A DNA stretch of 64,000 nucleotides, taken from Bog-756 sp963727955. GTDB lineage: Bacteria > Actinomycetota > Acidimicrobiia > Acidimicrobiales > RAAP-2. Every line of letters starts with the position of its first letter. Position 1 is the stretch's first letter. Below the pieces are notes generated by a model. That model had not been told where the DNA came from. It searched no databases and saw only the letters and a list, made by a program, of their open reading frames with translations. The DNA is taken from NCBI GenBank assembly GCA_963727955.1, contig CAVSII010000004.1:248001-312000 (forward strand), written 5' to 3'. This document shows positions 8,090-19,017 of the stretch, piece by piece. A program made the translations under genes and the position numbers.

Positions 8090-10491
8090 ATGCAAAGCGT
8101 CCGTTCGGTCCGATCCCCATCTCTCCTATTCGAGCGAATCTACCAATTGCGCTGGGTGCCCGACTTACTTGGAGTGCTCTGGGTTTTAGGATTAGCCGTC
8201 GGAGTGCTTGCCCCGGCGCTGGCCCACGGTCCCTTCTTGGAGCGTTTGATTGGCTTTCCAAATATGGACTATCGGCGCACGCTGGAATCATCTGCACAAT
8301 CGCACAAACGGCGACCAAATCGACACAATGATGCCCTGGATGTATCTGGACTGGACCCAGGTCAACTGCCAGCTACCTCTGTGGAAATCCTATAGCGGAG
8401 TGGGCATGCCTCTGGCGTTCGACTGGCAGTCCGCTCCCTTTAGCGTTCCTACTCTTCTCGGCTATCTCGTACCCCTTCGTTACGCCTACGACTTGGCGAT
8501 GTTTGCGACACTGGTCATCGCTGGAACGGGTGCGCTCTTCCTCGGCCGAGTCCTCCGACTGGGGACTTTGGCCTGCATAGCAGCAGCACGATGTTTGACT
8601 CAGTGGACCGTTAGTTGGTTGGATCGGTTGGCCACATGCGTCGGTAATGTCCTGGGCCGGTTGGGTGTTCGGCGCAGCTCTACTTGTGATCCGTGGCAAG
8701 CGGCGAGCTAGAAATGTGGCGTTCCTGGCCGTCGTGCGGCCCTCGCGATTTATGCCGGTCAACCAGAGATCATGACCATTCTAACGTTGGCATTGGTTAC
8801 GTTTCTAGTTGTCCTGCTGATACTGCGCCGACTGATGGGTAATCCGTCGACACCGGTACTGCGACCGGTACTCGATGTGTGCTGCAGGTGTCGCTGGGCT
8901 CGGCCTTGCTGCGCCACTGCTGCTTCCAGCAGTTCAAATAACGGGAGTGTCGGTACGGAGCGCACTTGGGCGAGGTGGTGCACTACCTCCTCACGATCTC
9001 ATCCAGGTCATCTCTCAGGGATTCGACGGCCTACCCTTAGCCGGCAATACCGTCTTTGGAGATCCGATGTTCCAGAGCGAGGCGGCTGCCTACGTGGGAG
9101 TAGTTGCAATTGTCTTGGCGGTCATGGCCGTCGCTATTCGCTGGAGGCGTGCCGAAGTCTTGGCGTTCGCGGTGTTTGTCATTGGAACGGCGGCAATCGT
9201 ATTTCTTCCGGGTCTAGCTAAAGCAATGAACGAGTTTCCCGGAGTCGGAGGAGTGATTTGGCAGCGATCGTTGCTTCCGATGGCCTTTGGCACCGCGGTC
9301 TTGGCCGGGGTGGGCGTGGATATTCTCGTTCGCAGGGAACGTGAACGAGAAGTTCGCCGGTGGATGGCAGGGGGTTTGTGCGCGTTCGCCCTATTGCTGA
9401 TAGGTATTTTCATTGGCGGCCGTGGTCGTCTTCCAGTCTCCGAGGCTGCAGATCGAACCAAAAGCCTGTTTGTGGCCCGCCATCGAGACGACAACGGGCT
9501 TGGTGGTCATGGCTCTACTAACACTTCTGAGCCGACGCAGCGCTAGGAGTCGACGAACCGCGGTTGGGAACTCAAATTATGAAGCGGCGGGTGGCACTTC
9601 ACAATCCGTCGGAGAACTAACGCATTTCCCCATATTTGGTGCGACGAGATGGGCGGCGTTGGTGCTCATTCTTTGTGAGACTACATTCCTCATAGGCTCA
9701 GGGATACCCTGGTTTTCATCGAGTACGCGCTCGCCTGCCCACACCAACGGAAATGGCACTCAGAGGTGCCGTCGGTAATTCCATCGTCGGAGTTGGATCT
9801 GGCACTTGTGGCAAACTCGGGATACTTCCAGAGACCAACGCCGCATTCGGGATCCACGAGCTGGATTTATACGATCCGGTCGTTCCAGAGGCTTACTTTT
9901 CTGAACTGACGAATGTTACGGGTGAGTTGGGCGGGCTCCCGGAGTATCTGAACCAATTTTGCCCTGACATCAAGACGGTCGCTGAGGCTCGTAGGTTTGG
10001 AGTGTCATTCGTACTGGAAGCGAAAGGCGCCGCCGGACCCAGCGGCGCCATCTTCGTTGAGCAAATTGGTCAGGAAGAGCTGTATCGGATTCCTGAGTCC
10101 GGAATGGCCACGCTCACTTCCTTGTCGACTTCCGGGGCGTGGCCGCCTGGCGATGCTGTCGGCGAGCCCATAAGCGTCAGATTTCCCAATCCAACGACCT
10201 GGACTCTCAAGACATCCGCATCGACCACGCAAATTCTGCGCTTGCGATTGACTTACCTTCCAGGGTGGGTCGCATCGCATTGATGGAAAGCCTCTGTCGC
10301 TGGAGCGCTACTCCGGGATCATGCTAGAAGCTCGGATACCGGCGGGAACGCACACGATAGTGGTGCATTACTGGCCCCTCTCCTTTACGGCAGGGATCAT
10401 TTTTGCGATCGGCAGTGCGATGTGCCTTTGTTTCGCAATCATTGCAGCATCGACTCGCAAAGGACGTAGCCAGAAAGCGAACGGCGGCTAG
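8090..10491 (+). pseudogene. Broken YfhO-family membrane protein
   Basis: Fragments in all three frames line up in order with the intact YfhO-type protein at 3544-5910: VPDLLGVLWVLGLAVGVLAP near the start, MYLDWTQVNCQLPLWKSY and GMPLAFDW in the first external loop, AGTGALFLGRVLRL, GLAAPLLLPAVQITGVSVRS, IWQRSLLPMAFGTAVL, then NAAFGIHELDLYDPV and GPSGAIFVEQIGQEELYRIP in the C-terminal part, finishing near 10491. At least five frame changes are needed (about 8280, 8600, 8870, 9500-9750 and 10280). Either the gene is decaying or this stretch is badly sequenced. It is visibly lower in GC than its paralogue, so it is not a recent copy of it. Confidence 0.75.
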
Positions 10492-10512
10492 GTCGTTCAG
10501 TAGCTTCAACTG

Positions 10513-11235
10513 CTAGTTGATCGTCGCTGCTAGAAAGAGGGAGGTACCGGTATTCCAGTGCCGTCTGAGGCGAAGCGAGATAGCGCCAACACTGTAGAGC
10601 ACGTCATTCGCTAATCGAGGAAGGTCTGGGAACTCTGCATCCTCGATTTTGCTAGATCCCTGATCGGCACCCCTTCTCCTTCGCAGTCTCCCAAGGGGCA
10701 CCATCTCTGGGAATAGGAAACTTATCTCTTGTACGGCGAATGGCAGACCTGCAATAGCGGCCTCAAGAGTGCGGACGTCATAGCGCCGGAAATGACCGAG
10801 AGCCACATCCCACTGAGACCAGAGGCTGTCGAGTGCAGGTACTGTGAGCAAGAGGGTCGAACCAGACTCCATCCTTTCGACCAGTTCCCTCAGGAATTCT
10901 CTGTCATCCTCTTGGTGTTCAAGAACATCGAGCAGCGTGACGAACTGCGCAAACTGATACTTTGACGCGTCTGTCGCATCGGCGTCGTTGCCGTGTTGTT
11001 CCTTGAGGAATTCTCGAAGCGTTTCTATCGGTTCAACGAAATGGTACGTCGCCTGCGGTCGGTCCTTAGCTAAGAAAGTGCCGAGCACGCCAGCCCCCGC
11101 ACCGATGTCGAGGAGCTCGAACGGTTTATTCTTAGGTAAGTAGATGCTGACTGCGCTCCATCGGACCCGGTGCCAGAAGAATCGGGCGGAATGTTCAATT
11201 TGGCGGCGCAGGTGTGCTTCTAGCGCTTCGGTCAT
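10513..11235 (-). CDS. Class I SAM-dependent methyltransferase
   Basis: This 240-aa protein has SAM-binding motif I at LLDIGAGAGVLGTFLA (about residues 41-56), an acidic residue after the second strand (HFVEP), and a motif IV region VTLLDVLEHQED typical of Methyltransf_11/23 enzymes. The substrate is unknown. Its ATG overlaps the stop of the upstream GT2 gene (ATGA), so the two are translationally coupled and probably act on one glycan or lipid-linked sugar. Base composition is lower in GC than the flanking regions. Confidence 0.8.
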   Translation of the reverse strand: MTEALEAHLRRQIEHSARFFWHRVRWSAVSIYLPKNKPFELLDIGAGAGVLGTFLAKDRPQATYHFVEPIETLREFLKEQHGNDADATDASKYQFAQFVTLLDVLEHQEDDREFLRELVERMESGSTLLLTVPALDSLWSQWDVALGHFRRYDVRTLEAAIAGLPFAVQEISFLFPEMVPLGRLRRRRGADQGSSKIEDAEFPDLPRLANDVLYSVGAISLRLRRHWNTGTSLFLAATIN

Positions 11236-12215
11236 TCCACTCCTCCAGGTCCGCTAGCGAAATCCCTCTTAGAATGTGAGAAAACGGCAAACAGAACCAC
11301 GAAGTTCCCAAGGGCCAGAAACGAGATAATCAGAATTCCGAGCAACGTGAACGTTGTCCAGCCAGGAATCGCTGCGGTTGTAAACACGCGGACACCAACC
11401 ACAGCCAACGCGAGAAGAATGCCAACTCCAAACACTGCAGAGAATGCTGTCAATGCTCTTACGGCGATACGGTCTGTGAATGGCATCAACATCCTTATGC
11501 CATGCATGAGAAGTCTAAGTAAGCTCATTCGTGATTGCCCTGCATAGCGGGCACCTCGGGCACAAGGGATAGAAGTTACCGCTATGTCCAGACTCACCAA
11601 TGTCGACGAGTAGCAGAGGTCAAAGTAAGGGTGTAACAGCATCCGTTGAGCTAACCACCCGCGATAAGCAGCAAAATTTCCACTTCGCACCGTTGTGCCG
11701 GTCAATGTTCGAAACATGGTTCGGAAAAGTACGTAGAGAAATCTGAAGCGGATTGACTCGTCGCGCTTTGTCCGGCGGGCAACGCAGAGAGTCCCTCGCT
11801 TGTTTTTTGACGCAATCAATGGTCCAAGCAACTGCGAGAGATGTTCGGGACGGTCCTCGCCGTCTGCGTCCATCGTCACAATGAGATCGGAGTCACGTAG
11901 GCTCGGAAGTAACTTGCGGAGGCCGTAGACGATCGCTCGCTGATGCCCGAGATTAAAGGGCGGCGTGATCACGCTTACGTCTGACAATCCCTTTAGATCA
12001 TCGATTTGTTCATCATATCCAGCTGTATCGTCGATGAGAACAAATCGAAGGTCTAGTCGGCGGAGCAATGGTGTCGCATCCACGACCTCTAAGATTTGAG
12101 AGCGCAACATCTCATACGATGTGACGTCATTATAACTAGGGCAAACGATCCAAAGCCCCTCATCACTCAAACTGGACCCGTCCACTCCAGAGACGTTACA
12201 TCGGGACAGTTCCAT
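11232..12215 (-). CDS. GT2 glycosyltransferase, membrane-anchored
   Basis: A GT-A domain is evident: WIVCPSYNDVTSYEML at the N-terminus, an acidic pair in FVLIDDTAGYD, NLGHQRAIVYGLR, and the DxD-type motif VTMDADGEDRPEHL. Two C-terminal membrane helices follow (about residues 245-270 and 280-305 from this start). The arrangement matches DPM1/GtrB-like polyprenyl-phosphate sugar transferases. The ATG at 12215 gives a normal-length N-terminus; the frame is open back to 12422, and no convincing Shine-Dalgarno decides between them. It is followed by the coupled methyltransferase. Confidence 0.8.
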   Translation of the reverse strand: MELSRCNVSGVDGSSLSDEGLWIVCPSYNDVTSYEMLRSQILEVVDATPLLRRLDLRFVLIDDTAGYDEQIDDLKGLSDVSVITPPFNLGHQRAIVYGLRKLLPSLRDSDLIVTMDADGEDRPEHLSQLLGPLIASKNKRGTLCVARRTKRDESIRFRFLYVLFRTMFRTLTGTTVRSGNFAAYRGWLAQRMLLHPYFDLCYSSTLVSLDIAVTSIPCARGARYAGQSRMSLLRLLMHGIRMLMPFTDRIAVRALTAFSAVFGVGILLALAVVGVRVFTTAAIPGWTTFTLLGILIISFLALGNFVVLFAVFSHSKRDFASGPGGVE

Positions 12216-12481
12216 CACGCAGCAACCAACACCAACTTTGAAGACTAACGGAGGGTCGTCGCAAGTTCGAAGCGATGTGGCCGGCTGCCACACCTCGCTA
12301 ACTGCCTCCGCCCAGAGAATCTCGTCTGAGAACCGTTGTAGTATCGCTGCCCGGACGATTGGAGTGTTCACGTCCACTGGGTCGAAGATCCGACACGGCC
12401 TCCAATTCCATATCCGCGGCATTTGGAGTCGCTGAATTCACTTGTGAGTTTCGGCAATACTTTCGTGCCGGGCACAGATAT

Positions 12482-14156
12482 ATGAACCAATCACGTTCCG
12501 CTTATTACGACCACTATCTCCACCCAAGTGTGCCATTATTTCCCATGGATTCTTCTGAACGGTCCGTCAAGGCGATCGGATGCATCGATCTATTCGATGG
12601 CTGCCTGTTGCTCGGAGTCGTTTTGTTGTCATCGTGGGTGGTCTTTGTTCTCAACTTTCGACAAGGCCACAACCACATTTGGATTGGGACCGATGGTATT
12701 TATGTCGCGGATCAAATGCAGTTCGTCGGATGGGTGCAGAGTGCTTCCCAACACATTCTGATTTCCAACTTGTTTTCGACCTCGCGAAGTCCCGCGGACT
12801 TTCTGCAACCCGGGATTGTCGCCTCGGGGTTGCTCGTGCGACTGGGCGTGGACGCCACCACGGCTTACAACCTTTGGATCCCTATTGCAGTTGTGATGCT
12901 ATTTGTGGCAATGCGCCGGATGGTACGTGCTTCCATCTCGGGGTTGTGGTCGCGACGGTTCGCACTGATTCTGGCACTCTTCTACATCTCGCCAGCTGGC
13001 GCCTTGGTTGCGTGGATCGGCGGACCCCATTGGAGCAACTTTTTCCTGACACAACGGTGGACCTGGAGATGTGGCCCGGGTTGTATCTGTGGGGCTATCC
13101 ATTCACTGCTATTGCCGTGGCGGCACTCGCTCTTGGCTTACTTGCCTATGAACGAGATCGCCTTAGGGGGGACATTCGACTAGCCGCTCCACTATTTGCG
13201 ATGATTTGTGCCTGGTTGCAACCTTGGCAGGGTGCAACACTCATCGGGATTGTTCTGGTAACAGAACTGATCTTACGCCTTCGGGGTGATAAAGGACATC
13301 TGGCACTGCCGGCAATAATGTCTTTAGCTACTATTTGCCCGCTCGTTTACTACTATCTTCTGGGCCACTTTGACCCTGCATGGGCAACGGCGAACCGAGC
13401 CAATCTCACCGCACTGCCACTGCTGCCTTGGCAGCCGATCCTGATTTCTTTGGTACCACTGGGATTACTAGCTGTCCTCGCCTACCGACTGCCACTCGTC
13501 GATTTTCATTACATCGCTCTGCGGGTTTGGCCCATTGTCGCTTTGGTCATTCTGTGCTTTATCGCGTTCACTCACTTTGGGACATTCCCGCTTCACGCAT
13601 TGCAGGGTATTAGTATTCCGGTTGCGATTCTTGCTGTCCTCGGGGCTAGAAATATCAGCCTCACTCTAAAGAGGGGCACGAGACTGGCAATCGGCTCGGT
13701 GGGCCTCGCTCTGCTCGTGATTCCCTCGGGGATTCATCAGCTGCAGAGTGTTTGGACCGTGGGGTCAACGACTATCCTCGGGCCACAACCAGTCTTCATC
13801 ACCGCTGGTGAACGATCTGCTCTGAGCTATCTGAGAGAAACCGCACCCCAGGCGCCGTTCTAACTTCCGTCTATCTCGGGCTAACGATACCAGCCGAAAC
13901 GGGCCGACAGACTTGGGTCGGGTCTTACTATTGGACGCCCAATTACTCTCAGAGGGTCGCGATTGCGAACAAACTGTTCTCTGGCGAGTTGTCCCGGGCG
14001 GATGCACTTACCGTAGTGCGGTCGACCAATGCTCGTTTTCTTTTGTCAGATTGCTACGAACACGTTGATCTGGCCCAGCTCCTGCAGCCGCTTCGGATGT
14101 CTGTGCATCACTTCGGGTGTGCGACCATCTACGAGATGCAAAAAGCTGACCAATGA
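12482..14156 (+). CDS. GT-C-like membrane protein, two frameshifts
   Basis: The reading begins at ATG 12482 (MNQSRSAYYDHYLHP), with a first membrane helix and an external loop IWIGTDGIYVADQMQFVGW that carries acidic residues as GT-C enzymes do. A frame change near 13055 leads into DLEMWPGLYLWGYPFTAIAV and about eight further helices. A second change near 13855 replaces an early stop by a soluble C-terminal part ending NARFLLSDCYEHVDLAQLL ... MQKADQ at 14156. Total length would be about 557 aa. The donor and product are unknown. Lower GC than most of the window suggests transfer with its neighbours. Confidence 0.62.
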
Positions 14157-14722
14157 TTCGCTTCACAGCTTGATCCATGAGGAAGTCCTTACTGCGCGAC
14201 AGCACTGTGCTCTAAGGCCTCTGGTGAGGACCTGCTCATTTTGAGCGATGCGGGGCTTGGATCGAATGCGCCCTGGCTGAAACGTCGTTGCGGGCGCCCG
14301 ACCGTTGGGTAGCGGCTGCGACAGTATTGTGCTCTCGACCAAATGTTCGATGTGCCCCAACCAACGGTGATACCACTGGATATGACGTAAAACCAATGAG
14401 TGAAAGGGCGTTCGGGCGTTGCGCAATCACTTCGAAGTTTTATCTCGGACGTCATTGTTTGATCTGCTTTAACTCCATTTAGCGCGTGAATGTCCCAATC
14501 TCGTCGAGGATGACGTTGATGGGCTGGCGTATACAGGTGAAAGTACTGCGTCCACCTGCCGCAGCTGTTCTGCGCTGCACTGTTTACCGGCTGAGTTATG
14601 AGATCACGGTTCTGTCTTGTCGTTACCTGGGGCCTGCTCGATAAGGGTTAGCGAATCATCGATGGCAGGCGGCTTAGCGTCCGCGCATGGTACCAAGTTG
14701 ATCTCGCTGATTTGCGAGGGTT
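14157..14722. other. Intergenic, no gene seen
   Basis: This 566-base gap between two convergent genes has low GC and only short ORFs with no recognisable protein signal. I saw no clear terminator or repeat. Confidence 0.45.
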
Positions 14723-15866
14723 CTACGCTCCGGCGTCGACGATCCTCGAGCCGATTCTTCCATTCATCATTGGTTTTTCGAGGAGAAACCAGGATAGGAG
14801 TGTGAGGGCAAGGGTTCCAGCCATTGCGACCACTACTCGTACGACATCGTTCCAGTGTGGATCAAAGTATCGGACAGCGTAAAAGACAGGTAAATGCCAC
14901 AGATAGAACCCATAAGAGACTAATCCGAGCGCTACGAATGGCTTGAGTTCAAAGAGCCATCGTCCAATCCAGCGACCATCCACGATCGCCAGGATGAGGA
15001 TTGCACAGGCTAAATCGATTCCCACAAGTCCGCCCCGATAAAGAAATGGTCCCATTAGATCCGATAACGGCAGGCACACCAAGAGAAATCCTGCCGCAAT
15101 CCAGGCTCCAATGTGGATGAATTGCTCGGGCACCTCTACCCCCCTAACCCAAATGTGAGCAAGGAGTGCTCCCCACAGGATCGAGTCTGCACGGGTATCG
15201 GTGCGGTGGAATAGCGAGCACCACGACTGCGGTCCGTGATACGAGAGTCCTCGGTGAATCGCGATCACCGCGATAAGGGCAAGGAGCACGATCACTACAG
15301 TCCGAAGTCGTGTGCGGATGGTCAACGCAGCGATGGTGATCCATGGCCAGATCAGGTAGAACTGCTCCTCGAAGGAAAGCGACCACATGTGTGAAAATCC
15401 CGGCGCAAGATTCGCGGCAGAAAGCATTCGATGATGCAGCCTCATAGTAGTTGGAGTAGTAGAAACTGACGGACAGGATTGATGGGACCTCGGTCGGCGT
15501 CCACGTATTGGTGAAGTGGGCGAAGAGAGCAGTAGCAACGACGACAACCAGTAGCGCAGGCAACAGCCGCAGCACTCGACGGCGGTAAAAGGCAAGTTTT
15601 CCGATACGACCGGAGCGTGCCTGTTCCCGTAACAGAAGTGTTGTGATTAGAAAACCGCTTAGGACGAAGAAAGAGTCGAGGGAGACAGTACCCCCTGGGA
15701 TGACCAAAAGTGTAGGTATGGGTAAAATGACTTCCATGTGTGATACAACAACGATGAGTACTGCGATACCTCGTAATCCATCAAATCCGTGGACCTGACC
15801 CAGTCGACGAATCGACAGCGACGGATCGGGAATGGATTGAGGAGTCGAGTTGCGTGAGTTCAACAT
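14723..15866 (-). CDS. OafA/YrhL-type membrane O-acyltransferase
   Basis: The N-terminal part has GFDGLRGIAVLIVVVSHME, the classic acyltransferase-3 opening with the catalytic His, then DSFFVLSGFLITTLL and FYRRRVLRLLPALL. One base is missing or extra near 15430, after which FSHMWSLSFEEQFYLIWPW and about seven helices continue in another frame to 14723. The whole is about 380 aa, normal for an OafA-like enzyme without the extra SGNH domain. Such proteins O-acetylate surface polysaccharides. It fits the low-GC glycan gene set around it. Confidence 0.82.
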
Positions 15867-16116
15867 ATATCTAAGGCCCTCTAAGGCCGTATTCAGCAGG
15901 ACTTAGCAACCGCAAACCCCACTGGTGCGTTCGAGATGTCGTTAAGTCTCAGCAATAATGGCGACAAAAGGCGCACGAGCACCCATGCCTCAGGTTGCCG
16001 TGGCTCGCCGGAAGCCGAGACGTCGGCCAGCTCCGTGGGTACCCCTGTCACGATGCAAAATGATATCAACCGGATGGTCGCGACAACCTAATAGTCCCCC
16101 CTGGGGCTGTTAGCCT

Positions 16117-17545
16117 CGAAAATGCGGGTCTTCTGCTTCTGTCGTGGGTCATGAAGCGGATGACCATGGCAGCTGAGGGGCGATGCCCGCTCGGTTGAGC
16201 ATGATCATGGTTATGAAGCTCTCGGGGTCGTGGAACCCACGGGCGGCCGAGCGGATCCGTCCGATGGCGGCGTTGTTGGACTCCGAGATCCCGTTGGTCA
16301 ACTTCCATTCCAATGTGGCCTCGATGGAGTCCCGGTAGTGGCGGATCGTACGTGCCAGCTTCACGAAGGGGGCGAGCTTCGAGCGGGATGCGTAGGCCAG
16401 CCATTCATCGAGTGCCCGTCGACCGGCGAAGAGTGGCATGGACATGATGTCCCGCAGTTCCTCCTTCAGCTGCCAGGCCCGAAATGCACGCTTGTTGGCC
16501 CGCTCGAGATCGCGAATGGTGCCCTTCTGCTTGGAGGAGAGGTTCTCCCAGTTGCGGAGCAGCATCCAGCGCAGGCCTTTGAACTCCTTGGCAGTGTGTG
16601 CCCCTCCGTTCCGGCGGAGCGTGTTCCACTCCTCTCTGCGCACCTCGTCGAGGGCCTTGGTGGCCCAGCCGATCAAGTGGAAAGTGTCCAGGCAGACGGT
16701 GGCCTCGGGGGCCCGTTCGGCAATGACGCTGTGGATCCATTCGGCCCCGTCGCAGGTCACGAACTGGAGTTGACCTGCCCGTTCATCACCCAGGGCGTCG
16801 AAGAAGGCCCGCACGGTCTCCTTGCTCCTGCCCTTGGCCGCCCAGATCACCCGGCCGGTCAGGTGGTCACAGACGACGGTCAGGTATCTGTGGCCCTTCT
16901 TGTACTTGACCTCGTCGACAGCGATGGCCACCAGCCCCTGGAGCAGGTCGATCCGTCCCAAGGCCTCGGTGGCCACCCGGATGCACATGTGGTCGACAGC
17001 CCGCCACGAGATCCCGTGACGTCGTGCTGCGGCCAGCTTGTTCGACACGATGGCGTCGAAGACCACGAGGTCCTCGAAGGCCCGGGTGAAGGCACTGTCG
17101 TGGCGGGCAAAGGACACCTCAGCCACTATCACCCCGTGGACGGGACAGCTGACCCGGGGAGCTTCGCCCACCAGCTCACAGGTGGCCACGCCCATGTCGA
17201 TGTGGCGCCACCGGCGCGCACCGCCGCCATTGTCGAACCACGGTGCCGCCCTGCCGCATCGTCCACAGCGCCCACGGGCCCGGACTCTGCGCCGCACACA
17301 GACAACCAGCTTCGAGCGTCCTCCCTGGGCTCCCTTCTCCAGCTCTCGCCCCACGACCACCACCGTGGCCACACACAGACCCAGCAGACTTCTCAGTACG
17401 CTGTTGTCGCGCACGCCGTCCTCCTTCTCCAGTTTTGGCTTCGAGAACCAGAAACCGTAGAAACGAGGCGGCGTGTCGCCGCGGATGGGTCGGGTCAGGG
17501 GAGGTCAGACACCCACGAGAGCGTCACAAGACCCCAAAATTCGTC
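16117..17545 (-). mobile_element. ISL3-family element, approximate limits
   Basis: The transposase is flanked by a weak inverted repeat: CGAAAATGCGGGTCTTCTG near 16119-16137 and, read inward from the right near 17541, CGAATTTTGGGGTCTTGTG. They agree at roughly two thirds of positions. I could not fix the outer tips or find the 8-bp target duplication expected for ISL3, so the limits are approximate. Confidence 0.55.
16149..17414 (-). CDS. ISL3-family transposase
   Basis: This 421-aa protein is full length for the family. It has an N-terminal zinc-finger-like CGRCG, then the DDE core: Asp in AIAVDEVKYKKGHRYLTVV, Asp in FVTCDGAEWIHSV and Glu in NGISESNNAAIGRIRSAARG, with CLDTFHLIGWA between the second Asp and the Glu. 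The start is GTG at 17414. No frameshift is visible. The gene is divergent from the IS1380 transposase 232 bases away, so two different elements lie back to back. Confidence 0.93.
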   Translation of the reverse strand: MRDNSVLRSLLGLCVATVVVVGRELEKGAQGGRSKLVVCVRRRVRARGRCGRCGRAAPWFDNGGGARRWRHIDMGVATCELVGEAPRVSCPVHGVIVAEVSFARHDSAFTRAFEDLVVFDAIVSNKLAAARRHGISWRAVDHMCIRVATEALGRIDLLQGLVAIAVDEVKYKKGHRYLTVVCDHLTGRVIWAAKGRSKETVRAFFDALGDERAGQLQFVTCDGAEWIHSVIAERAPEATVCLDTFHLIGWATKALDEVRREEWNTLRRNGGAHTAKEFKGLRWMLLRNWENLSSKQKGTIRDLERANKRAFRAWQLKEELRDIMSMPLFAGRRALDEWLAYASRSKLAPFVKLARTIRHYRDSIEATLEWKLTNGISESNNAAIGRIRSAARGFHDPESFITMIMLNRAGIAPQLPWSSAS

Positions 17546-17646
17546 CCGCCCCTGATCTGACGGTATCCGCGTCCGCGTAAAAGCCCTCCTGCCCTGGGAG
17601 AATGTGAGTCTTCACACAACACATCTCGCAGAACCAGGAGGGCTCC

Positions 17647-19017
17647 TTGAAGGTGCACGATAGTCGCGCCACCCAGTCGATGAGGGTGACCACCGACGGG
17701 AAGAATCTGGTGTCCCATGCCGGCACCGCGTTGTTGTCCGAACTGGCCGATCGCAGCGGCCTGACCGAAGCGATGTCTGCTGCCATGGCGGGCTGTGGGA
17801 TCAACTGGCATACGCACGATCCTGGTGTCGTCCTCACCCACCTGGCCGTGGCCATCGCCGATGGGGCCGACTGTCTGGCCGACATGGCGTCCCTCCGTGA
17901 GCAGTCCGAGCTGTTCGGTCCGGTGGCCTCGATCGCCACCGCCTGGCGGGCGGTGGATGCCACAGGGGCCTTCGAGCTGCGAGCCATCCCCGAGGCGATC
18001 GCCGCCGCTCGGGCCGTGGTGTGGGCCGCTGCTCCTCCGGGGGGTTCGCTGGTGTTGGACTTCGACGCCACCCTGGTCAACTCCTACTCGGAGAAGGAGG
18101 ACGCCACCCCCACCTATAAGAAGGGCTTCGGGTTCTTCCCGTTGGGAGTGTGGTGCGACACGACCAATGAGCCCCTGGCCGCCATGCTGCGTGCGGGGAA
18201 CACAGGGGCCAATGACGCCGACGACCACATCTGGTTGCTCCACCAGTCACTCTCCTCTCTGCCCGAGGAGTACCAGGCCGGTCATTTCGCAGGTGACCAC
18301 CCGACCCTCGTCATCCACCCCATCCTGGTGCGAGCCGACTCGGCCGGAGCCACCCACGGGTTCGTGGACGCCATCGTTGAGGCCAACTGCGACTTCTCCA
18401 TCGGATTCGCCATCGACCAGGGAGTACGCGACGCCCTGGTCCTCGTCCAGGAAGAGGACTGGATCCAGGCCAAAGAGACCGATGGCTCTGCCCGTGATGG
18501 TGCCTGGGTCGTTGAACTCACCGACCTCATTCCGCTGTCCGCCTGGCCGGAGGACACCCGGTTGCTCATGCGACGGGAGCGTCCCCATCCCGGGGCCCAG
18601 CTCACCTTGTTCGACACGGCAGAGGGCTTCCGCCACACCTGCTTCATCACCAACTCAGAAGGCACCGACATCGCCGCATTGGAGCTCCGTCACCGGGGAC
18701 ACGCCCGGGTGGAGGACCGGATCAGGAACTGGAAGGACTGCGGCCTAACCAATCTGCCTTTCGACTCTTTTGTCCGCAACGAGGCCTGGGTGGCCACCAG
18801 CCTGATCGCCGGAGCACTCCTGGCCTGGAGCCAGATGGTCTGTTTCGAGGGGGCACTGGCCAAGGCCGAACCGAAGACCATGCGCTACCGGGTCCTCCAC
18901 GTTGCCGCCCTGCTCGTCCACAAGTCCAGGGGACTCATCCTCCGCTTGGACGAGACCTGGCCCTGGGTGGACGATCTCGCCAACGCCTTCGTCAAACTCC
19001 GGGCGGCCATCCCCTGA
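17647..19017 (+). CDS. IS1380-family transposase
   Basis: This 456-aa protein matches IS1380 in length and motif order: first Asp in LVLDFDATLVNSYSEKE, then GFGFFPLGVWCDTTNEPLAA, second Asp in ILVRADSAGATHGFVDAI, and Glu in HARVEDRIRNWKDCGLTN followed by LPFDSFVRNEAW. The start codon is TTG at 17647, just after GGAGGG-type sequence (aggagggctcc), so it has a good ribosome site. The frame is intact. Terminal repeats could not be identified by eye. Confidence 0.93.
   Translation: MKVHDSRATQSMRVTTDGKNLVSHAGTALLSELADRSGLTEAMSAAMAGCGINWHTHDPGVVLTHLAVAIADGADCLADMASLREQSELFGPVASIATAWRAVDATGAFELRAIPEAIAAARAVVWAAAPPGGSLVLDFDATLVNSYSEKEDATPTYKKGFGFFPLGVWCDTTNEPLAAMLRAGNTGANDADDHIWLLHQSLSSLPEEYQAGHFAGDHPTLVIHPILVRADSAGATHGFVDAIVEANCDFSIGFAIDQGVRDALVLVQEEDWIQAKETDGSARDGAWVVELTDLIPLSAWPEDTRLLMRRERPHPGAQLTLFDTAEGFRHTCFITNSEGTDIAALELRHRGHARVEDRIRNWKDCGLTNLPFDSFVRNEAWVATSLIAGALLAWSQMVCFEGALAKAEPKTMRYRVLHVAALLVHKSRGLILRLDETWPWVDDLANAFVKLRAAIP

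Noticed and set aside
14163..14482. Overlapping 64-88 aa ORFs in the 14.2-14.5 kb gap
   Set aside because: Open on both strands in several frames at once with no motif, as expected by chance in non-coding DNA.
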